Positions 7,595 to 18,600 of a stretch of 64,000 nt of DNA are shown here, piece after piece (position 1 is the stretch's first letter; each line of letters opens with the position of its first letter). A program made the position numbers and the translations under genes. The DNA lies in contig NZ_JAVTSS010000001.1 in the NCBI RefSeq assembly GCF_032678705.1, positions 1,984,001 to 2,048,000 on the forward strand, in the 5' to 3' direction. Source of the stretch: Pedobacter frigiditerrae (lineage in GTDB: Bacteria; Bacteroidota; Bacteroidia; Sphingobacteriales; Sphingobacteriaceae). Under the pieces are notes generated by a model. It was not told where the DNA came from. It did no database searches and saw only the letters and a program-made list of their open reading frames with translations.

Positions 7595-10500
7595 ATGAAG
7601 AAACATCTTAAATACATTGACGACACTTCAAATAAATTCTGGCAGATTGAAGTAGTTAATACAGCCTATACAGTTACCTATGGCAAAAATGGCACCAATG
7701 GTGTTTCACAGACTAAAACATTTGCAGATCATACCGAATGCCTGAAAGCAGCAGAGAAATTATTAAATGAAAAAATTAAAAAAGGGTATTCAGAAAGTGG
7801 AAATGTAATCAAAATCCAAACATCAAAGGTTAGCAATGTTGCCGCAAAAGACATTGATAAAATCTTGAAGGATTATGATTCCATTATCAAAGCTAGAGCA
7901 CTTTCTAAATTATTACCGTTTCTAAAAGAAAATTCGACCGGCAATATCGAAGTGTTAAAAAAACACATCAAAAAGAGTAGAAAATTTTGGATGACGTTTA
8001 TTGATTTCAAAGATGAACCAACATTTAGAAGAGATGGCGCCAGTTGGGGTACTCGTGGAGATGAAAAACAAAAACAAATTATCACGGCAAGTGCAGTAGC
8101 AATATTCAACAAAACGGATATCATATCTTGGGACGAAGCTTTTGATCTATTTGGCAATGTAACGGATCCATTAATTCTAGAAATTATTAAATGGGCCAAC
8201 CCATCTTGGATTGCTGAATACCTACTTGAACATACCAAAAAAAATGAATGGAGGCGATTTAACTACCCAACATTACGTCTATTGGAGAATGAGCAATTGA
8301 TCGTCCATCATCCAGAACTATTTGCAATATGTATAGCAGGTTTCAATGAACATTTTGGCAAACAAAAAACCAGAGATTTTATCCGCAATATAACAAATGA
8401 TCCTTTAGCCTATGAACGAGATATTCCTGAACTTTTCAACTACGAAACCGATCTTCATAATCACCATTTCAGAGATGATAAAGATGAACCGTACAATGCT
8501 TATAATACTTGGGAGATTATTTTTAACACCTTGCTACAGGTTTCCAAAATCAATAGAAATTATTTTATAGAACAAGTTCTACTAATTCAGACCAAGGATT
8601 GGAATAGCAATCTAAGGTCATTTTTCCGAAAAAGACTTTCAGACATACAACCAACCCCAGAAGAGCTCATTGTTTACCAAGAGAGCCTTTTTTCTTGTTT
8701 ACATAATGCTATGCCACCTGTCATCAATTTTGCGGTGGAGCAGATAAAGAATATTCACGAACATCCAAAATTTGATGCCAATTCATTTCTTGATTGGATA
8801 GAGCCTGTAATGATGAGTGCCGACAATAAAGCTGCTATTAAAAATGGACTTCTGATTTTAGAGAAATTAAATAAACAATATCCAAAACTCAACAAAAAGA
8901 TCACTAATCTAATTGCCGATGTATTTGTTGTCCCAGATATGAATCTTCAGGAAAGAGCAACTAAGACACTTTTGAAAATAGCATCTATAAAGGATAAAAA
9001 CTTACAAGAAAAACTAGCTGGTTACGCTCCATTAATGCAAGGAAATATCTCTTCTAGCTTAAGTGACTTTTTAAGTAAGGAAGTGACAAATAGTTCTACT
9101 AATGAAGCAGAATCCTATTTTTTCAAGTCGCAGGAAGAAAAAGTACTAACCACTCCGATCGAACCCCCAAAAAACTGGAACGACATCCTTTATTTATTCG
9201 GTAAATTTATTGCATCAGATGATGTAGCACACTCGGAGATATTAGTGAATGCTTTTATAATGCAAACCAATCTATTTCCTATCGATTACTCCGCCCAGCT
9301 TCAACCTTATAAAAAGCAATTGGAGAACAAATACTTCAATAACGTATTTAAGGCCTATGTTTCGGTTTTTCTTGAGCAAAAAATAGAGAATTATAACACG
9401 GCATATAGGGTAAAAATTAGCCAGTACCACAAAATTAAAACCTTATTATTAGGTAAAGAAATGCTAGAAGCGGCAGATGATCGAATGCGACGTCAGTTAA
9501 AGGCGCCCCTGCTTTCCTTTCCTACACACTATCCCCATTGGGTAGCACCTAAGGTTTTAATAGAAAGACTCATTACCCGTCAACAATATAATGAAACGCT
9601 AAATAGATTAGACCTCAGCATCGCCATTAGTAGAATGCCTCGTGAAAATATAGATGAAGCCATTCCATTACTAGATCAATTAACAGGAGAAATAAAAGAA
9701 GTAATGGCATTTTGCTTAGGTATAACGAGAAATGTTTCAATAAAATCTTCTTCCTTGTTCAATAAGTTATTTACAAAAATTAGCGGCCCCTCACCTGATG
9801 ATCTGAGTCATGTGTGGGCAATAGCTGCTAGAACTTATTATCCTGATGAAATTTTTAAGGAGTTTGAACAGACCCATCTTAAAGATTTAGATTTCGCTGT
9901 TGCACCATTCAAACCTAAACCTACAATAAAAGAACAATGGAATGAATATATGAATTATACGACCAAGAAAAAAGAAAGAACACCCTCTTGGTACGAACTT
10001 AATTTTGACCTTTCAGCCTACAAACTCGCTCCTTCTCACTATTTATTTGCACAAGACCTTTATGGTTCAAAAAAGTCATGGGACTATCAGTTAAACGAAG
10101 GTGACGTTTATTACTGGAACAGTGTTATGCCACAGCATAACGATGCATTATGCTATTTTTTACTTCGCGGATCATGCATGAATGCTAATGGGGGAAGCTT
10201 AGAGCTAAAGGGCTTTCTGAATGTAATCAATGCAGCTGGTTTCCAGTTCTCAGAAATTTCCATGTTGGTTTTTGCTTGCTCATTCTTCCAAGAGAAGAAA
10301 GAGATCAGGATAATGGCAGCAGAAGTACTGATCAATTTAATTGAAAAGAGATCAATTGACATAAATATGCTGGCCGTAAAAATAGCATACCTCTCATCAA
10401 ATAAATACGGAGTTTTTTCAAGGTTAATCGAAAGCCTTGCTACATTAAAAGACGTTTCTGCAGTTCACAATTCAGCATTTTTGCAATTAATGGAATACAC

Positions 10501-10678
10501 TTTTAACTATCTAGATATACAGGACAAACTACCGACTAATTTTAAAAGATTGGTTGAGCACTATGTCGACTTACTTTACCGAACAAATCAAAAGCCTTCT
10601 TTAAAGACAATTACTTTTTTTGAAAAATATAAGGACAGTGCCTCACTTAAATCCCTGACCAAACAAATCTTAAAATAG
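7595..10678 (+). CDS. Large WGR-domain protein of unknown function
   Basis: A 1027-residue protein. Residues about 1-70 form a WGR domain (FWQIEVVNTAYTVTYGKNGTNG), a fold seen in PARPs and in the bacterial MolR/YehI family, likely to bind nucleic acid or protein. The rest is mostly alpha-helical with no signal peptide or membrane segment. The C-terminal third has aromatic-rich motifs (SWYELNFDL, VYYWNSVMP) that I associate from memory with DUF6493-type proteins, not verified. Only 6 bp separate its stop from the SWIM zinc-finger gene, so they form a two-gene operon. E. coli encodes WGR (yehI) and SWIM (yehQ) proteins in one locus that also has a MoxR AAA and a VWA gene; those two are absent here. 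Confidence 0.8.
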   Translation: MKKHLKYIDDTSNKFWQIEVVNTAYTVTYGKNGTNGVSQTKTFADHTECLKAAEKLLNEKIKKGYSESGNVIKIQTSKVSNVAAKDIDKILKDYDSIIKARALSKLLPFLKENSTGNIEVLKKHIKKSRKFWMTFIDFKDEPTFRRDGASWGTRGDEKQKQIITASAVAIFNKTDIISWDEAFDLFGNVTDPLILEIIKWANPSWIAEYLLEHTKKNEWRRFNYPTLRLLENEQLIVHHPELFAICIAGFNEHFGKQKTRDFIRNITNDPLAYERDIPELFNYETDLHNHHFRDDKDEPYNAYNTWEIIFNTLLQVSKINRNYFIEQVLLIQTKDWNSNLRSFFRKRLSDIQPTPEELIVYQESLFSCLHNAMPPVINFAVEQIKNIHEHPKFDANSFLDWIEPVMMSADNKAAIKNGLLILEKLNKQYPKLNKKITNLIADVFVVPDMNLQERATKTLLKIASIKDKNLQEKLAGYAPLMQGNISSSLSDFLSKEVTNSSTNEAESYFFKSQEEKVLTTPIEPPKNWNDILYLFGKFIASDDVAHSEILVNAFIMQTNLFPIDYSAQLQPYKKQLENKYFNNVFKAYVSVFLEQKIENYNTAYRVKISQYHKIKTLLLGKEMLEAADDRMRRQLKAPLLSFPTHYPHWVAPKVLIERLITRQQYNETLNRLDLSIAISRMPRENIDEAIPLLDQLTGEIKEVMAFCLGITRNVSIKSSSLFNKLFTKISGPSPDDLSHVWAIAARTYYPDEIFKEFEQTHLKDLDFAVAPFKPKPTIKEQWNEYMNYTTKKKERTPSWYELNFDLSAYKLAPSHYLFAQDLYGSKKSWDYQLNEGDVYYWNSVMPQHNDALCYFLLRGSCMNANGGSLELKGFLNVINAAGFQFSEISMLVFACSFFQEKKEIRIMAAEVLINLIEKRSIDINMLAVKIAYLSSNKYGVFSRLIESLATLKDVSAVHNSAFLQLMEYTFNYLDIQDKLPTNFKRLVEHYVDLLYRTNQKPSLKTITFFEKYKDSASLKSLTKQILK

Positions 10679-10684
10679 AAACAC

Positions 10685-12010
10685 ATGACAGATCTACAAT
10701 ATCATTATAACGGTGTGTCCACTTACACTAAAGTAAAGGGAGTTAATAGCTTAGTTTTGGCTCACCAGACAGAAATTGAAACTGTAAACAACATACCTTG
10801 TTTCTTTTGGGGCAGCCTTACAGAACCCTATATTACCGCAAAATGCTGGAGCACCATTGCAAAAGTAGTAAGGTCAAGTTTTGGCCCAATACCACCTAGT
10901 CTTCGGGACCCGATTGTTTCTGCAGGAACAGAGAGGATTAGGTTTGAGGGGTTCTCTTCATGTAATGGTGTTTATGTAAGGTTAGATATGAAACCTGAGT
11001 CAATTGATGGAGAGTTTATTGCCAATGGTACAACCAATGTAGATTTTAATGACCCTATGTTAAATGCATTAAACTCCATTCAGAAAAACGAAAAGGTAAC
11101 CCTTGCTGTTGGTCATCGTGAATTACAAGTCATCACTTCTAAAACAACAATAAAGGAGAAAAAGGTAACCTTGCCCATGCGTTGGATTAAAGGATTAACC
11201 AGCGTACAGTTATACCTAGCAAATATGAATCTTAAGTTTGAACTGAATAAGGTACAGACTATACAACTTTTCCAATCCTTGCCCAAAGGAAATGTAAAGA
11301 GTGATTTTTTCATTACCAAAAGAACGGGTAAATTTATGTTCTCTACCCTGGCAACAACGGATGGTGTTCGCATAGGCGGGATTCATAGACTCCGATTGTT
11401 AGAGGGAATTTTAGCCATAGTAGATAAAATATATGTATATGTATCTCCCGATCAGGAAAGTTGCGCTATCGTATGTGAATTTGGAAAGATGCAATTGTTG
11501 ATGGCATTTTCACCTGATGCATACCGCGGTTTTTCAGGTGAAGGGAAAGCATTGGAAAACATGACAGAAAATCTTCCCCTAGAGTGGGTTTACGGATTAA
11601 ACAGCTTGTTAAAATCCAATGAAACATTTGACCCTACCTTGTTATCCATTGAAAATGACATTGATTTTGGCACGATGGAACAGCTTACTTCAAGTTTATC
11701 TTCAATAGGTTTGCTTGGTTACGATCTAACCGCTGGAAATCACTTTTACCGACAATTACCTTTCAAAACAGATCGAATTTTAAGTTTAAACCCTAGGCTA
11801 AAAAATGCAAAAAAACTTGTTGACAATGCAGATGTTCGAATTCTTAAAAATGCGGAAAACCATGTGGAAGCAAATGTTAAAGGTAGCGGCGTACTGCACA
11901 AAGTAGTAATCAATAATGAAGATCAAAGATGTACTTGCGATTGGTTTACCGCCTATCAGGGAAAACGAGGAATATGTAAACATATACTGGCCGTAAAGAT
12001 GTTAACCTAA
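10685..12010 (+). CDS. SWIM zinc-finger protein
   Basis: A 441-residue cytoplasmic protein whose last 30 residues carry a SWIM zinc finger of the CxCx(n)CxH type: CTCDWFTAYQGKRGICKHILA. SWIM fingers bind DNA or protein partners. The first 400 residues are alpha/beta without a family I can name beyond SWIM-associated regions found in YehQ-like proteins. It starts 6 bp after the WGR gene, so it is translated from the same mRNA, and it ends before a strong bidirectional terminator at 12046-12081. Function is unknown; in other bacteria SWIM proteins of this size occur next to WGR, MoxR-AAA and VWA genes, which suggests a chaperone or stress role. Confidence 0.85.
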   Translation: MTDLQYHYNGVSTYTKVKGVNSLVLAHQTEIETVNNIPCFFWGSLTEPYITAKCWSTIAKVVRSSFGPIPPSLRDPIVSAGTERIRFEGFSSCNGVYVRLDMKPESIDGEFIANGTTNVDFNDPMLNALNSIQKNEKVTLAVGHRELQVITSKTTIKEKKVTLPMRWIKGLTSVQLYLANMNLKFELNKVQTIQLFQSLPKGNVKSDFFITKRTGKFMFSTLATTDGVRIGGIHRLRLLEGILAIVDKIYVYVSPDQESCAIVCEFGKMQLLMAFSPDAYRGFSGEGKALENMTENLPLEWVYGLNSLLKSNETFDPTLLSIENDIDFGTMEQLTSSLSSIGLLGYDLTAGNHFYRQLPFKTDRILSLNPRLKNAKKLVDNADVRILKNAENHVEANVKGSGVLHKVVINNEDQRCTCDWFTAYQGKRGICKHILAVKMLT

Positions 12011-12045
12011 CAGATTATTTCCCAGCTTATAAATAGTACAAGCGT

Positions 12046-12081
12046 AAAAAAGCATCCCAATAATTCTCAGGATGCTTTTTT
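12046..12081. terminator. Bidirectional rho-independent terminator
   Basis: A perfect 12-bp inverted repeat AAAAAAGCATCC / GGATGCTTTTTT (12046-12057 and 12070-12081) with a 12-nt loop. The A and T runs make it work on both strands. It sits exactly between two convergent genes, the SWIM gene (+) and the SSS symporter gene (-). Confidence 0.9.
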
Positions 12082-12101
12082 ATTTAGAATATGTACCCTA
12101 C

Positions 12102-13730
12102 TTACCAAAAAACAGTATACAAAGCAGTAAGAATCCCCATAATTAAAATAGAGCCAATAGCAAAACTAGTGCTGAACTTGAACATCTTGGTATCCACTTC
12201 AATGGCTTTCTCATTGGCCAAAGTCTGTGGTTTCAGTAAACTGATACCAACCATCAACAATACAATCACCACAAAGTCTATTTCCATTCGGTTAAAGAAA
12301 GGCAAATCTGGGAATGCGCCATTTGTCCACACTGGTAAAAACTTTAACACCGTAGAAAGCGGAATGGTAATCAACGCTCCTGTCATTGCTGCTGCAGCAG
12401 TTGTACGTTTCCAAAAGAAACCTAACAAGAAAATAGCCAATACCCCTGGTGAAATGAAGCCTACGTACTCCTGAATAAATTGATAAGCCTGATCTAATGA
12501 TTTTAAAGCGGGAGTAACAATAGCAGCAATGGTCATCGAGATAGCTACTGCCCAGCGACCAACATTAACCATTTTACGATCTGAAGCCTCTTTGTTAAAG
12601 AATTTCTTATAGATATCCAATGAGAAAATAGTAGAAATACTATTTGCCTTACCTGCTAATGATGCTACAATGGCAGCAGTAAGTGCAGCAAAAGCAACAC
12701 CCTTTAATCCCGGAGGCAATAAGTTCATTAAGGTTGGGTAAGCGTGATCGGGCTTTAATACACCTTCGCTCGACATTTCCGCTTGGAACAAACCTTTGTT
12801 GTGCAATACAAACATCACAATTCCAGGTAGCACTGCAATAACTGGCACCAACAACTTTAAAAATGCAGCGAATAAAATTCCTTTACGTGCTGTATTTAAA
12901 TCTGCTCCCAAAGCACGTTGTACGATGTATTGATTACAGCCCCAGTAAGCCAAGTTATTAATCAGCATTCCCCCAATCAATACCGATATCCCTGGTAATT
13001 TATCATAATATTGATCAGAAGATTTAAAGATCATATGGAAATGAGTTGGCGCTTCTTTACGTAACACAGAAAGTCCAGCAAAAATATCATCGCCGAAACC
13101 GTATTCATTAGAGAGTAATGTAAGTGCTAGGTAAGTAGTTACCAATCCACCAATAATCAATACCAAAACTTGAATAACATCTGTATAGCCAATCACTTTC
13201 ATCCCGCCTAGGGTTACGATCATAGAGAAAATACTGAGGCCAACAATGCACCACTCAAAACTGATGTTAGAGATAGAAGAAATGGCCAAAGCACCCAGAT
13301 AAATGATAGAAGTTAGGTTTACGAATACATATACCAATAGCCAAAAAACGGCCATCACGGTACTTACCTTGTCGTTATATCGCGTAGCAAGGAACTGCGG
13401 CATCGTAAAAATCTTATTCTTCAGGTAAACCGGAATAATAAAAATAGCAACGATGATCAGTGTAGCCGCTGCCATCCATTCGTATGACGCAATGGCTAAA
13501 CCTAAGGCAAAACCAGAACCAGACATCCCGATAAAGTGTTCTGCTGAAATATTTGAAGCTATTAAGGAAGCCCCAATTGCCCACCAGGTAAGTGATCCTT
13601 CGGCTAAAAAAAAGTCTTTGGAACTGATATCTTTCGACTTCTTTTTGTGATAGATGTAATAACCATAAGCGGATATGGCAATAAAATAAATGAAAAAGAC
13701 AATGTAGTCTGCGGTTTGCAAATGGTTCAT
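12102..13730 (-). CDS. Sodium/solute symporter (SSS, SLC5 family), candidate inositol or sugar transporter
   Basis: A 542-residue membrane protein with about 13-14 hydrophobic segments. It opens with TADYIVFFIYFIAISAYGYYIYHKK and has the SSS features SLIASNISAEHFIGMSGSGFA (early sodium-site region) and AALTAAIVASLAGKANSISTIFSLDIYK. The latter, with the preceding GGCNQYIVQRALGA-type stretch (here WGCNQYIVQRALGAD), is typical of SGLT-like sugar or inositol carriers. It should import a small polyol or sugar with sodium. It lies downstream of the SusD gene on the same strand but beyond a terminator and a repeat, so it probably has its own promoter; a CAAAAATA at 13800-13807 is a possible -7 element. 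The neighbouring inositol oxygenase makes myo-inositol a good substrate guess. Confidence 0.85.
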   Translation of the reverse strand: MNHLQTADYIVFFIYFIAISAYGYYIYHKKKSKDISSKDFFLAEGSLTWWAIGASLIASNISAEHFIGMSGSGFALGLAIASYEWMAAATLIIVAIFIIPVYLKNKIFTMPQFLATRYNDKVSTVMAVFWLLVYVFVNLTSIIYLGALAISSISNISFEWCIVGLSIFSMIVTLGGMKVIGYTDVIQVLVLIIGGLVTTYLALTLLSNEYGFGDDIFAGLSVLRKEAPTHFHMIFKSSDQYYDKLPGISVLIGGMLINNLAYWGCNQYIVQRALGADLNTARKGILFAAFLKLLVPVIAVLPGIVMFVLHNKGLFQAEMSSEGVLKPDHAYPTLMNLLPPGLKGVAFAALTAAIVASLAGKANSISTIFSLDIYKKFFNKEASDRKMVNVGRWAVAISMTIAAIVTPALKSLDQAYQFIQEYVGFISPGVLAIFLLGFFWKRTTAAAAMTGALITIPLSTVLKFLPVWTNGAFPDLPFFNRMEIDFVVIVLLMVGISLLKPQTLANEKAIEVDTKMFKFSTSFAIGSILIMGILTALYTVFW

Positions 13731-13827
13731 TATTTGGTTTAGTTTGGTTAGTTTAGTTTATTCAAGGTAGTCATTTCCAAATTAAAGGAAATCGTAATTC
13801 AAAAATAACTTGCTTTTATAGCCGTGT

Positions 13828-13915
13828 CGTCATTGCGAGGAACGAAGCAATCTTAAGGCATTTGGTCATGCTGCCTTGCATAGGCTGTAGGATTGCTTCG
13901 TGCCTCGCAATGACG
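13828..13915. repeat. Intergenic inverted-repeat element
   Basis: The ends are inverted copies of each other: CGTCATTGCGAGG and GAACGAAGCAATC on the left, GATTGCTTCG and CCTCGCAATGACG on the right. The same modules (ATTGCTTCG, GCAATGACG) return at 26809 and 27363. It is a dispersed palindromic repeat between the SSS gene and the SusD terminator. Confidence 0.8.
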
Positions 13916-13937
13916 AAAACCCACAACTAATCACAAT

Positions 13938-13963
13938 AAAAAGGCCGTCCTTTCAGACAGCCT
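13938..13963 (-). terminator. Terminator of the MIOX-SusC-SusD transcript
   Basis: On the minus strand AGGCTGTC pairs with GACGGCCT (one G-U pair) around a 6-nt loop, followed by TTTTTATT. It lies 17 bp after the SusD stop codon and would end the transcript before the repeat element and the SSS gene. Confidence 0.75.
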
Positions 13964-13979
13964 CTTTAAAATCTAATAC

Positions 13980-15665
13980 TTAATAACTTGCATTCTGTAC
14001 TAAATAGCCTGGTAAGTTAGAAGCTCCATCAATCGCAGTTTGCGGAATAGGGAAAAGTCTTTTTCTTACATCAGTATTTGATTTTTCTGTCCAAGTACCT
14101 TCGTATTTACCAAAACGAATCATATCTGTACGTCTAACCATCTCCCAATAAAATTCAAATCCTCTTTCGCGGAACAACAAATCAAGCGTGATCGCAGGAA
14201 GTGGTGGCGCAGGAGTAGCAGCAGTTCTTGAAGCTCTTACAAAGTTTACATCAGCCAATGCTGTTGCATCACCTTTTCTTAATTTTGCCTCAGCACGCAT
14301 CAAATAAATATCCGCCAAGCGCAAAATCACAATATCATGCTCACCAAAGTTTCTACCACTTACAGATGTTTTACTGAACTCATATTTTAACACCCTATAA
14401 CCTGTATTGTAATTACTTCCAGCAATTGTAAAATCTACTTGCTCTGTAAAGTCAACTGCCAAGGTAGGTCTACTACGTGTATCATAGAATAATTTATCCA
14501 CCTGCATTTTTCCATCAGGGCACTTAACAAATGAAACAACACCATTAGTAGTAACTCTCTTCAATCCATATTGTTGACCTCTAAGTATACCACGATTCAT
14601 ATTGAAAGAAGCAGCATCAACGCAACTGGTAACCTGTGGCAAGTTTTGTTTATAAAAACGTGGGTCAGTCCCAGCTGGATCTAATGGTGCATAGGCATTT
14701 ACCCAAGTGCGGTAAAAATCTGGCGTAATACCTGGCCCATCCGTTCCATTTGAACCCGTATAGGCTGGCAATGGAAATTGATCGCCAGAAATAGAGAAAT
14801 ATGCCATACGGTTATGACCATTTAAATCAGCACGCTGATCAACTGCAAAAATCAATTCCTTGTTCGTATGGTTATTATCATTAAACAAAGAGAAATAATC
14901 AGTTGCTAAATTATACTGACCAGAGCTAATGATCTTGTTGCAATAATCTATCGCTGCATCCATATCTTCATTTTTAAAGGTAAACGAAGTGGCATAAACA
15001 TCTCTATAAACTGCAGCATTCATGTGCAAGCGAGCCAACAAACCCCAAACAGCACCTTTAGTCAAACGGCCCGGACCTGTAGTGTTCTCTACAATTGGTT
15101 CAATGGCCAACAATTCTGATTTGATATAACCAATGGCTGCTTCACCCCTTAAAATTTTTGAAGTTTCACTCGCATCCTCCTTAACGAATACTAATCCGAA
15201 AAGGTCTAACATCAATAAATTGTAATAAGCTCTCATACCTCTAGCTTCTGCCAAAAACAATTTAGAGCTAGGGTCTGGATTGCTAGGCAAAGAATTAATT
15301 GCAGTCACACTCCTCGAAATTCCAGTTACAATATTGTTCCAGGTATTTCTTACGTTCGCATCAGAACTAATGTTTGCGTGTTGGTGCAATTGCATATAAA
15401 TTCCATTGTCACCCCAATCAGTACCTCCACGATAAGGTAAAATTGCTTCATCTGTGGAGATTTCTTGTAAAGCAAAATAATTGGTATGAAGAAAGACATC
15501 TTCTAATTTCGCATACACAGGGGCAATAATTCCTTCCGCTTGTTGCTTGTTTGATAGGCCTACAACCGAAGCTTCATCCAGTACTTTTTCTTCTAGTTTT
15601 GAACAACTATAGGTTACTGTTAAAGTTGCAAAACCCAGTAACGCTATTAATATTTTCTTTGTCAT
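13980..15665 (-). CDS. SusD/RagB-family outer-membrane nutrient-binding lipoprotein
   Basis: A 561-residue lipoprotein: signal peptide with a lipobox ending at Cys21 (VTYSC), then the SusD architecture of TPR-like helices. Recognisable pieces are AEARGMRAYYNLLMLDLFGLVFVKED, IVILRLADIYLMRAEAKLRKGD and the C-terminal LLFRERGFEFYWEMVRRTDMIRFGKYEG, characteristic of the RagB/SusD family. It forms the surface lid over the SusC channel and captures the ligand. It is 18 bp downstream of the SusC gene and is the last gene of this transcript. The substrate is unknown; the inositol oxygenase in the same locus suggests an inositol-containing compound. Confidence 0.95.
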   Translation of the reverse strand: MTKKILIALLGFATLTVTYSCSKLEEKVLDEASVVGLSNKQQAEGIIAPVYAKLEDVFLHTNYFALQEISTDEAILPYRGGTDWGDNGIYMQLHQHANISSDANVRNTWNNIVTGISRSVTAINSLPSNPDPSSKLFLAEARGMRAYYNLLMLDLFGLVFVKEDASETSKILRGEAAIGYIKSELLAIEPIVENTTGPGRLTKGAVWGLLARLHMNAAVYRDVYATSFTFKNEDMDAAIDYCNKIISSGQYNLATDYFSLFNDNNHTNKELIFAVDQRADLNGHNRMAYFSISGDQFPLPAYTGSNGTDGPGITPDFYRTWVNAYAPLDPAGTDPRFYKQNLPQVTSCVDAASFNMNRGILRGQQYGLKRVTTNGVVSFVKCPDGKMQVDKLFYDTRSRPTLAVDFTEQVDFTIAGSNYNTGYRVLKYEFSKTSVSGRNFGEHDIVILRLADIYLMRAEAKLRKGDATALADVNFVRASRTAATPAPPLPAITLDLLFRERGFEFYWEMVRRTDMIRFGKYEGTWTEKSNTDVRKRLFPIPQTAIDGASNLPGYLVQNASY

Positions 15666-15683
15666 GTCTGTAAAATTTAAAAC

Positions 15684-18600
15684 TTAAAATGAGAAGTTTA
15701 GACCAAAAATGAACGATTTCGCTTTTGGATAACTTAGGTAATCAATACCGTAAGACGATACCCCACCAATTGACCTATCTATATTTACTTCAGGGTCGTA
15801 ACCAGGATAATCAGTAATTACAAAAAGATTCTGTCCGGTAACCGATAAACGAATAGTAGAGAACCATTTGTTAATTCCTAAATCCTTGGTATTTAAACTA
15901 TAACCTAAAGCAAGGTTGTTCAATCTTAAGAAAGCACCGCTTTTAAGATATCTGGTACTCACGAAATTATTATTGTTGATTGATTCTGTTGCTTCTGCGA
16001 TAGCCTCTCTTGTTGTATTAGCATTTCTTGATAAATTCAATTTCGAGAAACTCTGGTTATGGGTATAGTCATAAACTTTATTTCCGGCTACGCCATTAAA
16101 ATTAACACTCAAATCAAAACCTTTGTAGGCAGCACTAGCATAGAAGCTATAAACTGTAGTTGGTAATGCTGTACCTGCAGAAACCCTATCCTTGTCAGTA
16201 CTCAAATTATCGCCATCTAGGTCACGATAAATACTTAAACCATTGGCACCAATGCCAAGGTACTCTCTCATAAAGAACGTTCCGATAGGTTGATTATTTA
16301 CATAGCCATTAATGGTTTGCCCAGTAAGACCAGCTCCGCCTACAGACCCAGCAGGGATAACCGTATATGGCGAGTTTTCAACTTTGTTTTTAGAATAGGT
16401 AATGTTACCGCCAATGTTGTAAGTAAAACCATTGTCTGCCTTATGTCTATAGTCTAATTCGAATTCGATACCCTTGTTGGTTACCGTCATGTCCTCAACA
16501 TTACCCCAAACCTCTGGTGCTGGTTGAATCGGATCTGCAGGAATTACCTGTAATAAAATGTTACCTGATACTTTTCTAAATACATCAATTGTACCAGTTA
16601 ACGCTCCTTTGAATAAACCAAAATCAAGACCTATATCTGTTTGTTTTGAAGTTTCCCACTGGATATCAGGATTAGCCAATCTTGTATAAGTGGTACCTGC
16701 CGGATAAGCACCCGTTGGATAAAGCGGATAACCTGAAGCAGCTAATGAACTAAACAACGCTTGTGTAATTTTAGGTGGAATTTCCTGATTACCAGTTACA
16801 CCATAGCCTGCTCTTAATTTCAAGTTGCTGAATATCGAGTTCTTCATGAATTCTTCTTCAGAGATTTTCCAACCTGCCGAGAAAGAAGGGAAATAACCAT
16901 ACTTGTTATTCGCACCAAACTTAGATGAACCATCAGCCCTGAAATTAGCAGTAAACAAGTATTTATTATTAAATTGATAAGTTACCCTACCGAAAAATGA
17001 TTGTAACTCATTGATGAATGCAAAACCACCCGGACGGTTATTCGCCAAAGTTAAATCTTGTCCAACTCCAGGATTGTAAATAGGATCAATACCACCATTT
17101 ACAAATCTATTGATACTTGTGTTTCTCTGCTGAACAAAAATCCTTTGATAAGAATGACCAGCTAAGGCAGATATATTATGCTTTGTATTAGCCCAGTTGT
17201 AGGTCAGGTAATTTTCGATCAATGTGTTTTTATTGATGTTGTTGAAAGTTTCTAATCTACTCTCACGAGTGGTGATAGGATTTGGCATGTTCAATGCATC
17301 ACGAGTTGCTGTCGAATTATCAATGCCTAAGTTTGCCTTATAAACAAGACCTTTTATAAGCCTCAAAGAAGGAGAAACATTGCCGATTACGCGATTCAAA
17401 ACCGTGGTTTCCTTTTCAAAATCGAAATAAAACGCTGGATTGGGAACAACTAAGCTAGCAATTGGATTACCATTAGCATCCTTAGCAGGATAGGTAGGGT
17501 TATTAGTAACAACGTTTGCTAAAATAGTGCTAATTGGTGGACGTGTTTGCTTGGTATTCGCCACATTCACGTTCATGTCTAATATTAATCGATCATCTAA
17601 GAATTTCTGCGTTACATTAAATCTTCCAGAATACTTGTTCAAATCATTTTTCTTGATGATACCTTCTTGTTTTTGCGCACCGATAGAAGCGAAGTAAGCT
17701 AACTTGTCAGCTCCGCCACCCAGATTTAAATTGTAATTCTGAGTGTAGGCAGTCCTCATGGCTTCTTTCTGCCAATCGGTATTCCCGCCTTTATCATCTA
17801 AAACTGCACCAGTTTTTGGCACCTCTACACGAAATTCATCTGCGGTTAAAAGTGGCAATGCCCTAGCTAATTTTGAAACACCTAAGCTTGTGGCAACATT
17901 TAATGTCGAAGTACCAGCTTTGCCCCTTTTTGTGGTTACGATAATTACGCCATTCGCACCACGAGATCCGTAAATAGCAGTCGCTGATGCATCTTTCAAT
18001 ACATCAATTGATTCGATATCCTGCGGATTGATAAAAGTAAGTGGATCACCACTACCAGTATTCGAATTGTCTAACGGTAAACCATCAATTACATACAACG
18101 GACTACTTCCTGATCTTACGCCACCAGACCCTCTAATCACTACACCCATGCTACCCCCAGGTTCGCCACTAGCAGAAGTTACGTTCACACCAGATACCTT
18201 TCCTTGTAGCAATTGTTGCGGAGACGTGATGATTCCCTTGTTAAAATCCTCACTTTTTATTGATTTCACAGATCCAGTAACATCTTTTTTATTCTGCGTA
18301 CCGTAACCTACAACTACCACTTGCGATAAATCTGTAGCGTTCCCTTTTAAAGAAATGTCTATTTTGGTTCTGTTCCCTACCAATATTTCTTGGGTCACAT
18401 AACCAACATAGCTAACTACTAAAATCGAATTTTCATCAGGAACAGCGATGGTATAATTTCCATTTCCATCTGTAGTGGCAGATTGTGAACCGCCTTTAAC
18501 CGAGACCCCTGCGCCTGGCAATGGCATCCCATCTTGGGCATCTACAATTTTTCCTGTAATTGTTTTTAGTTTGATGATGCTTGCCGTGCTAGTCATAGCA

